Positions 27,167 to 35,365 of a stretch of 64,000 nt of DNA are shown in pieces. The DNA is from Bradyrhizobium sp. Ghvi. GTDB taxonomy: Bacteria; Pseudomonadota; Alphaproteobacteria; Rhizobiales; Xanthobacteraceae. The DNA lies in contig NZ_FOVU01000001.1 in the NCBI RefSeq assembly GCF_900115265.1, forward strand, positions 1,275,001-1,339,000, in the 5' to 3' direction. A program made the translations under genes and the position numbers. Each line of letters starts with the position of its first letter. The first letter of the stretch is position 1. Under the pieces are notes generated by a model. The model ran no database searches. It had not been told where the DNA came from and saw nothing but the letters and a program-made list of their open reading frames with translations.

Positions 27167-28201
27167 ATGGGTTACAAAGTCGCAGTCGTCGGCGCGACCG
27201 GCAATGTCGGACGGGAAATGCTCAACATCCTGGATGAGCGCAAATTCCCTGCGGACGAGGTCGTGGCCCTGGCGTCGCGCCGCAGCGTCGGCGTCGAGGT
27301 CTCCTATGGCGACCGCACCCTGAAGGTCAAAGCGCTCGAGCATTACGATTTCTCCGACGTCGACATCTGCCTGATGTCGGCCGGCGGCTCGGTGTCGAAG
27401 GAATGGTCGCCGAAGATCGGCGCCGCCGGCGCCGTCGTGATCGACAATTCCTCGGCCTGGCGCATGGACCCGGACGTGCCGCTGATCGTGCCTGAGGTGA
27501 ATGCGGCTGCGACCGAAGGGTTCAAGAAGAAGAACATCATCGCCAACCCGAACTGCTCGACCGCGCAGCTCGTGGTCGCGCTGAAGCCGCTGCACGACAA
27601 GGCAACGATCAAGCGCGTCGTGGTCTCGACCTATCAATCGGTGTCGGGCGCCGGCAAGGACGCGATGGACGAATTGTTCTCGCAGACCAAGGCCGTCTAC
27701 ACCAATGACGAGCTGATCGCGAAGAAATTCCCCAAGCGCATCGCCTTCAACGTCATCCCCCACATCGACGTCTTCATGGAAGACGGCTTCACCAAGGAGG
27801 AGTGGAAGATGATGGCGGAGACCAAGAAGATTCTCGATCCCAAGATCAAGCTCACCGCCACCTGCGTGCGCGTGCCCGTCTTTGTCGGTCACTCCGAGGC
27901 CGTCAACATCGAGTTTGAGAATCCCATCACCGCCGACGAAGCGCGCGAGATCCTGCGCAAGGCGCCCGGCTGCCTCGTGATCGACAAGCAGGAGCCCGGC
28001 GGCTACGCGACGCCCTATGAAGCCGCCGGCGAGGACGCCACCTATATCAGCCGCATCCGCGAGGACGCGACGGTGGAGAACGGCCTCGTGCTGTGGTGCG
28101 TATCCGACAACTTACGCAAGGGCGCAGCGCTGAACGCGATCCAGATCGCGGAAGTCCTGATCAACCGCAAGCTGATCAGCGCGAAGAAGCAGGCGGCCTG
28201 A
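27167..28201 (+). CDS. asd: Aspartate-semialdehyde dehydrogenase
   Basis: A 344-residue NADP-dependent enzyme that reduces aspartyl phosphate to the semialdehyde, feeding lysine, diaminopimelate, methionine and threonine synthesis. GATGNVGREML binds the cofactor (9-19), and the catalytic Cys130 is in NPNCSTAQ. STYQSVSGAGKDA and VGHSEAVNIE supply further active-site residues, including the catalytic His. Single gene; dapF, later in the same pathway, is 18 kb away. Confidence 0.97.
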   Translation: MGYKVAVVGATGNVGREMLNILDERKFPADEVVALASRRSVGVEVSYGDRTLKVKALEHYDFSDVDICLMSAGGSVSKEWSPKIGAAGAVVIDNSSAWRMDPDVPLIVPEVNAAATEGFKKKNIIANPNCSTAQLVVALKPLHDKATIKRVVVSTYQSVSGAGKDAMDELFSQTKAVYTNDELIAKKFPKRIAFNVIPHIDVFMEDGFTKEEWKMMAETKKILDPKIKLTATCVRVPVFVGHSEAVNIEFENPITADEAREILRKAPGCLVIDKQEPGGYATPYEAAGEDATYISRIREDATVENGLVLWCVSDNLRKGAALNAIQIAEVLINRKLISAKKQAA

Positions 28202-28210
28202 AACGAGCCG

Positions 28211-28285
28211 AGTGGTGAGTAGCGAATGGCGAATGGATTTTCCATTCGCAACGCGCCATTCGCCACTCCCTATTCGCCATTCGCC
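28211..28285. repeat. GCGAATGGCGAATGG repeat overlapping the carbonic anhydrase 3' end
   Basis: TAGCGAATGGCGAATGG on the left faces CCATTCGCC...TATTCGCCATTCGCC on the right. The right arm encodes the last residues and stop codon of the carbonic anhydrase gene on the minus strand. Confidence 0.75.
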
Positions 28286-28911
28286 TTTTTGAATTCCTTG
28301 GTCGCCTTGTCCAGCACGAACAGCGTTCCCTCCGCGACGCCGAAATAGGCGCCGTGCAGCTGCATCTGGCCGTTCTCGACGGCTTTGCGCACGAACGGAA
28401 ACGTCATGAGATTTTCCAGGCTGCGGAACACCGCGGCCTTCTCGATGCGCTCGACGAATTGCGCCATCGTCTCGTGGTCGCGCTGCTCGACCACTTCGCC
28501 GGGCTTGATGAACATCTGCATCCATTTGCCGATGAAATCGCCGGGCGTGAGCGGTTCGATCTTGTCGACGAAGGCGCGGATACCGCCGCACTGGGCGTGG
28601 CCGAGCACCACGATGTGCTTCACCTTCAGCACGGTCACCGCATATTCCAGCGCGGCGGAGACGCCATGCGCGTTCTCGTCGGGCTGATAGGTCGGCACCA
28701 GATTGGCGATGTTGCGCACGACGAACAATTCGCCCGGGCCGACGTCGAAAATCACCTCGGGTGAGACGCGGCTGTCGCAGCAGCCGATTACCATCACTTC
28801 AGGTGACTGCCCCTTCACCGACAGCTCGCGATAGCGGCTTTGCTCGTCGGGGAGCCGCTGGGTGGCGAAGGCTTTGTACCCTTCCAGCAAGGACTTCGGG
28901 AATGTGATCAT
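28270..28911 (-). CDS. Beta-class carbonic anhydrase
   Basis: A 213-residue enzyme interconverting CO2 and bicarbonate. Zinc ligands are Cys45 (CCDSR), His105 and Cys108 (GHAQCGG), with the Asp46-Arg48 dyad of the active site. FDVGPGELFVVRNIANLVP is typical of the clade containing E. coli Can/CynT-like enzymes. The last five residues come from an intergenic repeat that contains the stop codon. Divergent from the CoA-ester lyase gene. Confidence 0.95.
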   Translation of the reverse strand: MITFPKSLLEGYKAFATQRLPDEQSRYRELSVKGQSPEVMVIGCCDSRVSPEVIFDVGPGELFVVRNIANLVPTYQPDENAHGVSAALEYAVTVLKVKHIVVLGHAQCGGIRAFVDKIEPLTPGDFIGKWMQMFIKPGEVVEQRDHETMAQFVERIEKAAVFRSLENLMTFPFVRKAVENGQMQLHGAYFGVAEGTLFVLDKATKEFKKANGE

Positions 28912-29023
28912 GGCCTATGCCTAATCATATACCGCTGGAGCGAACAAGCCTTTCGAACAGGCAGGCCGGATGCTATCGCCTCCAGGAAATAGCCCGCGTG
29001 AGGAAACCGGAAGGACCATCAGC

Positions 29024-29905
29024 ATGACCCGCCCGCGCCGCAGCCATCTGTTCATGCCCGGCTCCAACCCTCGCGCTCTGGAAAAGGCGCGGAACCTCGC
29101 CGCCGACGGCCTGATCCTGGACCTCGAAGATTCCGTCGCCCCCGACGCCAAGGCGGCGGCGCGCGACGGCATCGCCGCCGCGATCGCGGCCAGGGGATTT
29201 GGCAAGCGCGAGATCCTGATCCGGACCAACGGCTTGGACACGCCGTGGTGGGCTGAAGACATCGCGATGGCCGCCAAGGCATCGCCGGACGGCATCCTGG
29301 TTCCAAAAGTTTCAAGCATCGAGGAACTCCAGACCATCGGCCGCGACCTCGCCGGGCTCGGCGCGGCGCCGACGGTGAAGGTCTGGGCGATGATCGAGAC
29401 TGCGCGGGCCGTGCTGCATGCCGAGGAACTGGCCGAGGCCGGTCGCGATCCCAAATCGCGACTGGCAGGCTTCGTGTTCGGCCCGAACGACATCTCGCGC
29501 GAGACGCGGATCAAGATGCTGCCCGGCCGCGCCGCGATGATCCCGATGATCACCCATTGCATCCTGGCAACGCGCGCCGCCGGCCTCGAGATCCTCGATG
29601 GCCCTTACAGCGACATTGCCAATTCCGACGGCTTTGCCACCGAATGCGCGCAAGGCCGCGACCTCGGCTTCGACGGTAAGACGCTGATCCATCCCTCGCA
29701 GATCGAGGCCTGCAACGCGATCTTCACGCCGCCGGAAGAGGAAGTCGCGCGCGCCCGAAAAATCATCGCGGCGTTCGAGCTGCCGGAGAACGCCTCGCGC
29801 GGCGCGATCCGTCTCGACGGCGCGATGGTGGAGCGCCTGCACGCCGACATGGCCAGGCGCACGATCGAGATCGCGGATGCGATCGCGGCGATGGGGAAGG
29901 GCTAA
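29024..29905 (+). CDS. HpcH/HpaI-type CoA-ester lyase (citrate lyase beta-like)
   Basis: A 293-residue TIM-barrel lyase of the citrate lyase beta/malyl-CoA lyase family. Motifs include RSHLFMPGSNPRALEKA, the acidic LILDLEDSVAPDAK, VWAMIETARAVL, FGPNDISRETR and GFDGKTLIHPSQIEACNAIF. The conserved Glu and Asp residues bind Mg2+. ATG 29024 follows GGAAGG and gives the usual N-terminus. Without citrate lyase alpha/gamma neighbours, a role in malyl-CoA or methylmalyl-CoA-type cleavage is more likely; substrate not fixed. Confidence 0.9.
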   Translation: MTRPRRSHLFMPGSNPRALEKARNLAADGLILDLEDSVAPDAKAAARDGIAAAIAARGFGKREILIRTNGLDTPWWAEDIAMAAKASPDGILVPKVSSIEELQTIGRDLAGLGAAPTVKVWAMIETARAVLHAEELAEAGRDPKSRLAGFVFGPNDISRETRIKMLPGRAAMIPMITHCILATRAAGLEILDGPYSDIANSDGFATECAQGRDLGFDGKTLIHPSQIEACNAIFTPPEEEVARARKIIAAFELPENASRGAIRLDGAMVERLHADMARRTIEIADAIAAMGKG

Positions 29906-29909
29906 GGCA

Positions 29910-30758
29910 TCAACGTGGAAAAGCGCGGTCCGCTGCTCCGCTCCAGGCGGGCATCTTCTGTTCGCCGGGAGCAGGCGGCGATGCGGCCAGTTCCTCGCAA
30001 TACATCTGGTCGATCGTGCGCTGCATGAGCGCATAGCAATGGCATGCGGCCTTCTCGAGCCGCGCTCGATCGATTTCGACGAACCCGCGTCGGTCAGACG
30101 GAACGGCGCCGACCTCGCGCAGCTTGCTCATCGTTAGAGTCACTGTCGTGCGCCGCACCCCGAGCAATTGCGCGAGCGCCTCCTGCGTGACCGGAAGCAT
30201 GTCATCGGGAACGCGGTCGTGAAGCTGCAGGAGCCAGCGCGCCATGCGGCCATCCACCCGGTGCAGCGCGTTGCAAGCGGCGACATGCTGGAGCTGCAAC
30301 AAGACCGCGCGGGCATGGACCTGCACGACGTGCCTGATGGCGGCGCTTTGCGCAAAGGCAGCCCGAAATTTGGCGGCGGAAATCAGCGATGCCGTGCCCG
30401 CCACGCGAGCAATTGCAGTGACGGATGAAGGCGACGGGCCGAGCACGGAGAATGAGGCCAAGGCGCCTTCCCGCCCCATCAGGGTGGTGGCGACCGTTTG
30501 CCCGTCCGGCATATCGAGCATGAAAGCGATTGCGCCGCTATGGGGAAAATAAACCGGGTCGAGCTCTTCGCCCGACCGTACCAGGACGGCATCGGGTTCG
30601 AATGAGACCTTCTGGAAATAGGGCGTGAGCAGGCCGAGATCCGCCGCCGGCAACGCCGCCAGTAGCCGATTCCCGACGCCAGCGCGGTGGGCGGTCACGG
30701 TGCTTCCGTGTGAACGGGCACCCAACGGACGACGCAATCCAACGATTTCATTCACCAT
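29910..30758 (-). CDS. Crp/Fnr-family transcriptional regulator
   Basis: A 282-residue regulator with an N-terminal cyclic-nucleotide-binding-like jelly-roll (about 30-150, GEELDPVYFPHSGAIAFML) and a C-terminal Crp-type HTH (VTQEALAQLLGVRRTTVTLT). There is no cysteine cluster for an Fnr-type Fe-S centre. This subfamily is abundant in Bradyrhizobium. The start is uncertain: ATG 30758 (MVNEIVGLRRPLG) is taken here, but the frame is open to ATG 30815. It converges with the CoA-ester lyase gene, four bases apart. Confidence 0.87.
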   Translation of the reverse strand: MVNEIVGLRRPLGARSHGSTVTAHRAGVGNRLLAALPAADLGLLTPYFQKVSFEPDAVLVRSGEELDPVYFPHSGAIAFMLDMPDGQTVATTLMGREGALASFSVLGPSPSSVTAIARVAGTASLISAAKFRAAFAQSAAIRHVVQVHARAVLLQLQHVAACNALHRVDGRMARWLLQLHDRVPDDMLPVTQEALAQLLGVRRTTVTLTMSKLREVGAVPSDRRGFVEIDRARLEKAACHCYALMQRTIDQMYCEELAASPPAPGEQKMPAWSGAADRAFPR

Positions 30759-30938
30759 GATGATCGGAGATACGAGATACCAATTGTCGAACCGAATTGA
30801 TCCAAACAGAGCCATCGGTCGAGATCAAGCACGGACAATTGCGGGCGCCCGCCCCGCAAGCAAAATCTTGCATTCGTATGACTATTCACGATCTCATGGC
30901 TCGGCGGAAACGTCTGATCCGCGCTGGCGAATGTTCCG

Positions 30939-31085
30939 CCTCAGTGCGGCGCGACGTCTACGCGATCGAGCGATTCCAGCCCGCGGCGTTACCGCAATAG
31001 CTCTGCTAGTTCTCGACGGCGGTGCCGTCGGGAAGCTCGCGGTCACATCGTGCCTTATCGCTGCACGGCGCGCTCGTCGGCAGAG
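30939..31085 (-). pseudogene. Decayed fragment of a DUF6455-type gene
   Basis: On the minus strand this stretch reads CSDKARCDRELPDGTAVEN, stop, QSYCGNAAGWNRSIA, stop. That matches the C-terminus of the intact DUF6455 protein at 31749-32168 (CQHKAQCDRDLADGTAPEN YHGYCGNAATLESLDRA). Nucleotide identity with about 31742-31880 is also visible by eye over roughly 140 bases. A TAG interrupts the frame and no N-terminal part was found. It directly follows the end of the exported-protein gene at 31089. I read it as a remnant of a duplication. Confidence 0.75.
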
Positions 31086-31088
31086 TGC

Positions 31089-31604
31089 TCAGTCGCGGTA
31101 CCGGCAGAACTCGTCGCCATTCTCGTATTCGATGCAGGTCTTCACGCGAGGACGCCGGGGCTCGTCATAGTAGCGACCTTCGCTCCGGTCTCCTGAGCCA
31201 TATCTGTGGCCGCGATCCATGTCGTCGTCGTCTCGCCGCCAATTCCGGCCCGTGGTCCGATGCTCCTCGTCCTGGTCCATCATGCGACCCATCTGCCGTT
31301 GTCGCATACGATCCATGTCCATTGTATCGCGATCACGTTGCCGCGTCGTCCAGTCCCGATTGATGCGCGTGTCTTCCGCGCTGCGGCGATCTCGCTCACG
31401 GTGCTCGTCGGACTGCTGCGGCGTGCGCTCCGGCTGAGTTGGTGTGCTCTGAGTTTGGGATGGTCCGGCCTGCAGCGGATTGCCGTTGGGCCCAACCTGG
31501 CTCGAAGATTGGTTGGTGTCGGTTGCGCTCTGCTGAGCCAATGCCGTGGCAGGAATCAATGCAGAGGCCACGATGAAGACGATTGCTAGATCTGAGCGAC
31601 GCAT
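31089..31604 (-). CDS. Exported, highly charged low-complexity protein
   Basis: A 171-residue protein with a signal peptide (1-23, cleavage after ALA-Q). A Gln/Ser/Pro-rich linker (24-68) is followed by a strongly charged Asp/Arg/Met-rich region (RDRDTMDMDRMRQRQMGRM and similar) and a short C-terminal part with two cysteines (TCIEYENGDEFCRYRD) that might pair. No domain recognised. Likely periplasmic. It is flanked on both sides by DUF6455 sequences, one intact and one decayed, all on the same strand. Confidence 0.72.
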   Translation of the reverse strand: MRRSDLAIVFIVASALIPATALAQQSATDTNQSSSQVGPNGNPLQAGPSQTQSTPTQPERTPQQSDEHRERDRRSAEDTRINRDWTTRQRDRDTMDMDRMRQRQMGRMMDQDEEHRTTGRNWRRDDDDMDRGHRYGSGDRSEGRYYDEPRRPRVKTCIEYENGDEFCRYRD

Positions 31605-31748
31605 GGTCTCACCTCGCGAGTTTCCTGTGTAACTCGGTGGCTCAGCGTTCGTTCTTAAGAATGGTTCTGATTCGAATCCAGCTGAGGCGAAGGGTCAGAT
31701 TCGATGACCCTCCGGCATCGATTCGTGGCGCTGACGGCGTCTTCCGCC

Positions 31749-32168
31749 TCAATGCTGCGCGACGTCGGCGCGGTCGAGGGATTCCAGCGTCGCGGCATTG
31801 CCGCAATAGCCGTGGTAGTTCTCCGGGGCGGTGCCGTCGGCAAGGTCGCGGTCGCATTGTGCCTTGTGTTGGCAGAGCGAGCAGACCCGCTCCATGTCGC
31901 GCAGCAGAAGCGGTTGCACTTGCCCGAGCCGCTCCGCGCTGATGCCGAGCTGCTCCAGCATTTTCGGCAGCTCGTCGGCGGAATGCTTGCCGTGACGAAC
32001 CAGCTCCTCGAGATCATCAGGCGCGATCCTGAGATCGTTCGCGATCCGGTCAAAATCGAAACGATCGAGCTGCCGTATCTCGCTCAGCTCGCGGCGATGC
32101 TTCAGCCAGCCGGCAAAGGACTCGATGAGATCCTGGACGAGGGGATAGGGCCTGCTTGCGGTGCTCAT
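31749..32168 (-). CDS. DUF6455-family protein
   Basis: A 139-residue cytosolic protein. The C-terminal half carries the DUF6455 cysteine pattern: C96-x2-C99, C105 and C122 (VCSLCQHKAQC and GYCGNA), suggesting metal binding or a redox role. The N-terminal half is helical (LIESFAGWLKHRRELSEIRQ). ATG 32168 follows a strong GGGAG; the frame runs upstream to 32786 as a shadow of the hydrolase gene. Function of the family is unknown. A decayed partial copy lies 660 bases downstream. Confidence 0.82.
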   Translation of the reverse strand: MSTASRPYPLVQDLIESFAGWLKHRRELSEIRQLDRFDFDRIANDLRIAPDDLEELVRHGKHSADELPKMLEQLGISAERLGQVQPLLLRDMERVCSLCQHKAQCDRDLADGTAPENYHGYCGNAATLESLDRADVAQH

Positions 32169-32275
32169 GGAAAGCTCCCTTCGGACGGCGGAATTGGAGC
32201 GAATTAAGCACAATGATGCAGAGGCGCGTTGCGCTGGATCAAACTGGGAATGGAAGCCGCGGCGCCCGCAAAGTC

Positions 32276-33010
32276 TCAATCGCGCCAGTGCGCGAGCAGA
32301 GCCTCGGCAACGGTCTCCGCACGCTCCACGATCTGCCAATGGCCTGCGTCCGCTTCGATGTGAAGCTTGCTGGCATGTCTTGCGGCAAAGCGTTCGGCGA
32401 CGGACAGCGGCACGTAGGGGTCCAGGGCACCCCAGACCACGAGCCCGCGTTTGGGGAGCCGGTCGAGGCGGTCGACCCAATCCCCTTCGAAACGGAGGCC
32501 GTTTGCCGAACGATAAAGCCTGAGGATCGCGCTGCGCATGTGAGGGGTCCAGGCCGACGCTTCCTGTCGCGCCAGTCCGGCCGGGAGCCCGCCTCGGCGA
32601 AAACTGCTCTCGATGGCCGGCTTCCCCGACAACGCCATGGCGATCTCCCCCAGCATGGGGGTGTTCCAGATGCGGGCGATCAGGTGACCTCGATATGAGG
32701 GATCGATGGCCGCACCGCAGATTGCCCAGGACCGGATCAGCTCCGGACGCAGCGAGGCGGCGCGAAGCGTAAACAGGGCTCCCCAATCATGACCGACCAG
32801 ATCGACCGGACCGTCTTGCTCGCATCGGCTCTCGAGCAGCTGGGCCAGCCATTGCACGTATTCATCCTTGCTGCAGCCGAACCCGTCCGGGGCTGGTGCG
32901 CAGAAGCCAGGCAGGCAGGGGACGCTCACCGGTTCGCCCAGCCTGTCGATCAGAGGCTGCCAGATCGTGGGCGTATCGGGGACACCGTGCAGGAAAATCC
33001 GATGGGTCAT
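32276..33010 (-). CDS. Alpha/beta-hydrolase with Asp nucleophile (epoxide hydrolase/dehalogenase-like)
   Basis: A 244-residue hydrolase. The oxyanion region is FLHGVPDTPTIW, and the nucleophile elbow is GHDWGA with Asp75, as in haloalkane dehalogenases and epoxide hydrolases rather than Ser esterases. The acid is probably Asp197 (WGALDPYVPL) and the base His224 (DAGHW). Cap-domain residues lie between about 110 and 175. ATG 33010 opens the fold correctly. Substrate unknown; it stands alone, 48 bases from the glycosyltransferase-like gene upstream of it. Confidence 0.87.
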   Translation of the reverse strand: MTHRIFLHGVPDTPTIWQPLIDRLGEPVSVPCLPGFCAPAPDGFGCSKDEYVQWLAQLLESRCEQDGPVDLVGHDWGALFTLRAASLRPELIRSWAICGAAIDPSYRGHLIARIWNTPMLGEIAMALSGKPAIESSFRRGGLPAGLARQEASAWTPHMRSAILRLYRSANGLRFEGDWVDRLDRLPKRGLVVWGALDPYVPLSVAERFAARHASKLHIEADAGHWQIVERAETVAEALLAHWRD

Positions 33011-33058
33011 GAGGTCATGAGCCTCATCTCTCGTGGATCGTAAGCGGCCGCAGGAGCC

Positions 33059-33844
33059 TCATGCAAACCGCTCCGTCGCCCACGCATAAAGACTCCCCGG
33101 GATCGGTTTTTCGCCGCCGCGGCCCTTAGGAGAGATGTGCAGGCCGATGATCTCGGGGTTGGTGACGAGGCCGAGATAGCTGGAGGGATCGAAGAACAGC
33201 TTTGGCTCGGCATGCACGGCGTAGAACGACTGCTTCGGCAGCGCGTTGTGCAGTTCGCCGGTGCGGCGCGCGAGCGCCGTGAGCGCGGCCGGGCCGTAGA
33301 TCGCGACGCGAATATCGGAGAGACGGTTGGAGCCGCCGCGCAGGCGGCGCATCGCGAAGGTGATGCGATGGCGCAGCGACAGCCAGTTCGGCGTCAGCTC
33401 CTCTTGCGCCATCAGCTCCTCGAACGCGCGCACGATGCCGTGCTGGGGCGGAAGATAGATCACGGAATTGCCGAGCTGGCGCGGCCGCTCCCAGGCGAAA
33501 TAGGTTTTTGCCGGATCGATCTCGACGGGTTTGAGCAGCAGCACGTCGGCATCCAGCCAGAGGCCGAGACCCCTCGCCATCAGCTTCATGCGGAAGAAAT
33601 CGCTGAACTGCAGAATGGTCCAGTCGCGCCAGCTGCCATCAGGCTGCGGCGGTCGCAGTCGTTCGGAGAACGCGTGCGGCAAGATCGCTTCCGCCTCCGC
33701 ATTCTCGATCCCGGCAGGCAGACCGGGAATGGGGTCGAAGCTGTAGACGGTGACCTTATGGCCGGCCGCCAGCTGCGAGCGCAGACAGGTCTGGCGCAAT
33801 GCGTCCATCGGGCCATGCCAGAAGGTGACGATCTCGGGCAGCAT
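33059..33844 (-). CDS. DXD-motif glycosyltransferase-like protein
   Basis: A 261-residue protein. FWHGPMDALRQTCLRSQLAAGHKVTVYSFD at the start and LQFSDFFRMKLMARGLGLWLDADVLLLKP (DAD at 98-100) are typical of galactosyl/mannosyl transferases of the GT32-like DXD group, which use a nucleotide-sugar donor with Mn2+. No signal peptide or membrane helix is evident. No other glycan-synthesis gene is near, so acceptor and product are unknown. ATG 33844 is at the expected position. Confidence 0.78.
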   Translation of the reverse strand: MLPEIVTFWHGPMDALRQTCLRSQLAAGHKVTVYSFDPIPGLPAGIENAEAEAILPHAFSERLRPPQPDGSWRDWTILQFSDFFRMKLMARGLGLWLDADVLLLKPVEIDPAKTYFAWERPRQLGNSVIYLPPQHGIVRAFEELMAQEELTPNWLSLRHRITFAMRRLRGGSNRLSDIRVAIYGPAALTALARRTGELHNALPKQSFYAVHAEPKLFFDPSSYLGLVTNPEIIGLHISPKGRGGEKPIPGSLYAWATERFA

Positions 33845-33870
33845 AGGCGAGCTATAGGGATATCAAGGGC

Positions 33871-33908
33871 AAAGAAAAAGCCCCGGCGCGCGGCACGCAC
33901 CGGGGCTC
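33871..33908 (-). terminator. Rho-independent terminator downstream of leuD
   Basis: Read on the minus strand, AGCCCCGGTGCG pairs with CGCGCCGGGGCT (one mismatch), then a T-rich run (TTTTTCTTT). It is about 75 bases beyond the leuD stop. Confidence 0.8.
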
Positions 33909-33920
33909 GAACGAAATTCA

Positions 33921-33969
33921 GAGCATGATCCGGAAAAGTGTGCAGCGGTTTTCCGAAAAGATCATGCTC
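33921..33969. repeat. Palindromic repeat GAGCATGATCCGGAAAA / TTTTCCGAAAAGATCATGCTC
   Basis: A compact hairpin-forming element with a GTGTGCAGCGG centre, of a type I recall as very frequent in Bradyrhizobium genomes. It sits between the leuD stop and its terminator. Confidence 0.88.
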
Positions 33970-33982
33970 AAAAGATATGATC

Positions 33983-34588
33983 TCAGGCCCAGGCGCGCTC
34001 GCGCTTGAGCTTCTCTTCATAGGTGTCGATCGAGGCCTTCTTCTCCATGGTGAGACCGATGTCGTCGAGGCCGTTGATCAGGCAGTGCTTGCGGAACGGG
34101 TCGATCTCGAACTTGACCGTGCCGCCGTCGGGGCCGCGGATCTCCTGGTTCGGCAGGTCTATCGTCAGCGTCGCGTTGGCACCGCGCTCGGCGTCGTCGA
34201 ACAGCTTGTCGAGATCTTCCTGCGACACGCGGATCGGCAGAATGCCGTTCTTGAAGCAGTTGTTGTAGAAGATGTCGCCGAACGAGGTCGAGATCACGCA
34301 GCGGATGCCGAAGTCGAGCAGCGCCCACGGCGCATGCTCGCGGCTCGAGCCGCAGCCGAAATTATCACCGGCGACCAGCACCTTCGCGTTGCGATAGGCG
34401 GGTTGGTTGAGGACGAAATCCGGGTTCTCGCTGCCGTCGTCCTTATAGCGCTGCTCGGAGAAGAGCCCCTTGCCAAGACCGGTGCGCTTGATCGTCTTGA
34501 GGTACTGCTTCGGAATGATCATGTCGGTGTCGACATTGATGATCTTCAGCGGCGCCGCGACGCCTTCCAGCGTGGTGAACTTGTCCAT
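33983..34588 (-). CDS. leuD: 3-isopropylmalate dehydratase small subunit
   Basis: A 201-residue swivel-domain subunit that, with LeuC, isomerises 2- to 3-isopropylmalate. [14 protein letters not shown] and the substrate-binding [14 protein letters not shown] are diagnostic. It is on the same strand as leuC but about 3 kb downstream, separated by unrelated genes on both strands, so it needs its own promoter. A palindromic repeat and terminator follow. Confidence 0.97.
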   Translation of the reverse strand: MDKFTTLEGVAAPLKIINVDTDMIIPKQYLKTIKRTGLGKGLFSEQRYKDDGSENPDFVLNQPAYRNAKVLVAGDNFGCGSSREHAPWALLDFGIRCVISTSFGDIFYNNCFKNGILPIRVSQEDLDKLFDDAERGANATLTIDLPNQEIRGPDGGTVKFEIDPFRKHCLINGLDDIGLTMEKKASIDTYEEKLKRERAWA

Positions 34589-34703
34589 GGTTGCGCTTCC
34601 CGGGTTGCAGTCAGGGTGGGCTGTTTAGCCCGGTTGGAATACAAATCCTAGGCCGGATTCGGCAATCTTGGTCTGTCAGACCTGATCTGTCAGCGGTGAC
34701 CTG

Positions 34704-35273
34704 TCAGATCTGCGGAGCCATGCTGTCGGGGGCAAAGCCGGTCGGCAGCCCGTCGATGCTCTTCACGTTCTTCAGGCCCCAGTACTTGCGTAAGTTGTTG
34801 ACGCCCTGCGCCGTCCAGTAACGGATGAGGCTGCCGCGCTCCTGCTTGTAGTCGAACAGGGGCACGCCCATACCGCACGATGTCTGCACGAGGTCGACCG
34901 AAAGGCGCACGATCTGGCGCGCCCCGGCCATGTCCTCGAACCGAGGGGCAAGATTGGCGTACTCAGGCGTGCCGCGCATGATCGATCGGCCCTGGCCGTA
35001 CAGTCGCAGGATCATCGGAGGGCCATCGAAGGCGCAAAACATGATGGTCAGCCGCTTGTCGCCGGAGGCGATCAGATGTGCGCGGGTCTCGCTGCCGCTG
35101 CCGGTGCAATCGAGATAGGCGACATCGCTGTCTCCGAGCACCCGGAAGGAGGACAGGCCCTTGGGGGACACGTTGATGCGTCCCTTCGGCGGGGCGCTCG
35201 CGACGAAGAATATCTTCTGCCGCTCGATGAACGCCTGATGCTCTGGTTCGATCTTCGCGAATTGCTTGCCCAT
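34704..35273 (-). CDS. Pyridoxamine 5'-phosphate oxidase-fold family protein
   Basis: A 189-residue split-barrel flavin-binding-type protein. KIFFVASAPPKGRINVSPKGL and MFCAFDGPPMILRLYGQG match the PNPOx-like group that includes general-stress FMN/F420-binding proteins, not the true PdxH enzyme. Cofactor and substrate are unknown. It is divergent from the HTH/MmyB-type regulator gene with a 92-base shared region, so the regulator may control it. Confidence 0.87.
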   Translation of the reverse strand: MGKQFAKIEPEHQAFIERQKIFFVASAPPKGRINVSPKGLSSFRVLGDSDVAYLDCTGSGSETRAHLIASGDKRLTIMFCAFDGPPMILRLYGQGRSIMRGTPEYANLAPRFEDMAGARQIVRLSVDLVQTSCGMGVPLFDYKQERGSLIRYWTAQGVNNLRKYWGLKNVKSIDGLPTGFAPDSMAPQI

Positions 35274-35349
35274 GTCCGTGCGTCCTTTGCGCAGCGCCGC
35301 CGCAAAAGCTATCAGGTAAGATATACCCGTTTAAGAGAGTTGTTTATGC

Positions 35350-35363
35350 TGGTATAAAAACCA
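35350..35363. promoter_or_regulatory. Candidate operator dyad overlapping a TATAAA box
   Basis: TGGTATAAAAACCA (TGGT-N6-ACCA) lies immediately before ATG 35366 of the HTH regulator. If TATAAA is a -10 box, the transcript would be nearly leaderless. It could be an autoregulatory site in the divergent promoter region; this is inference from symmetry and position. Confidence 0.3.
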
Positions 35364-35365
35364 CC

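Noticed and set aside
30625..31170. 181-codon plus-strand frame
   Set aside because: Antisense to the Crp/Fnr gene end, the DUF6455 remnant and the exported-protein gene; no coding character.
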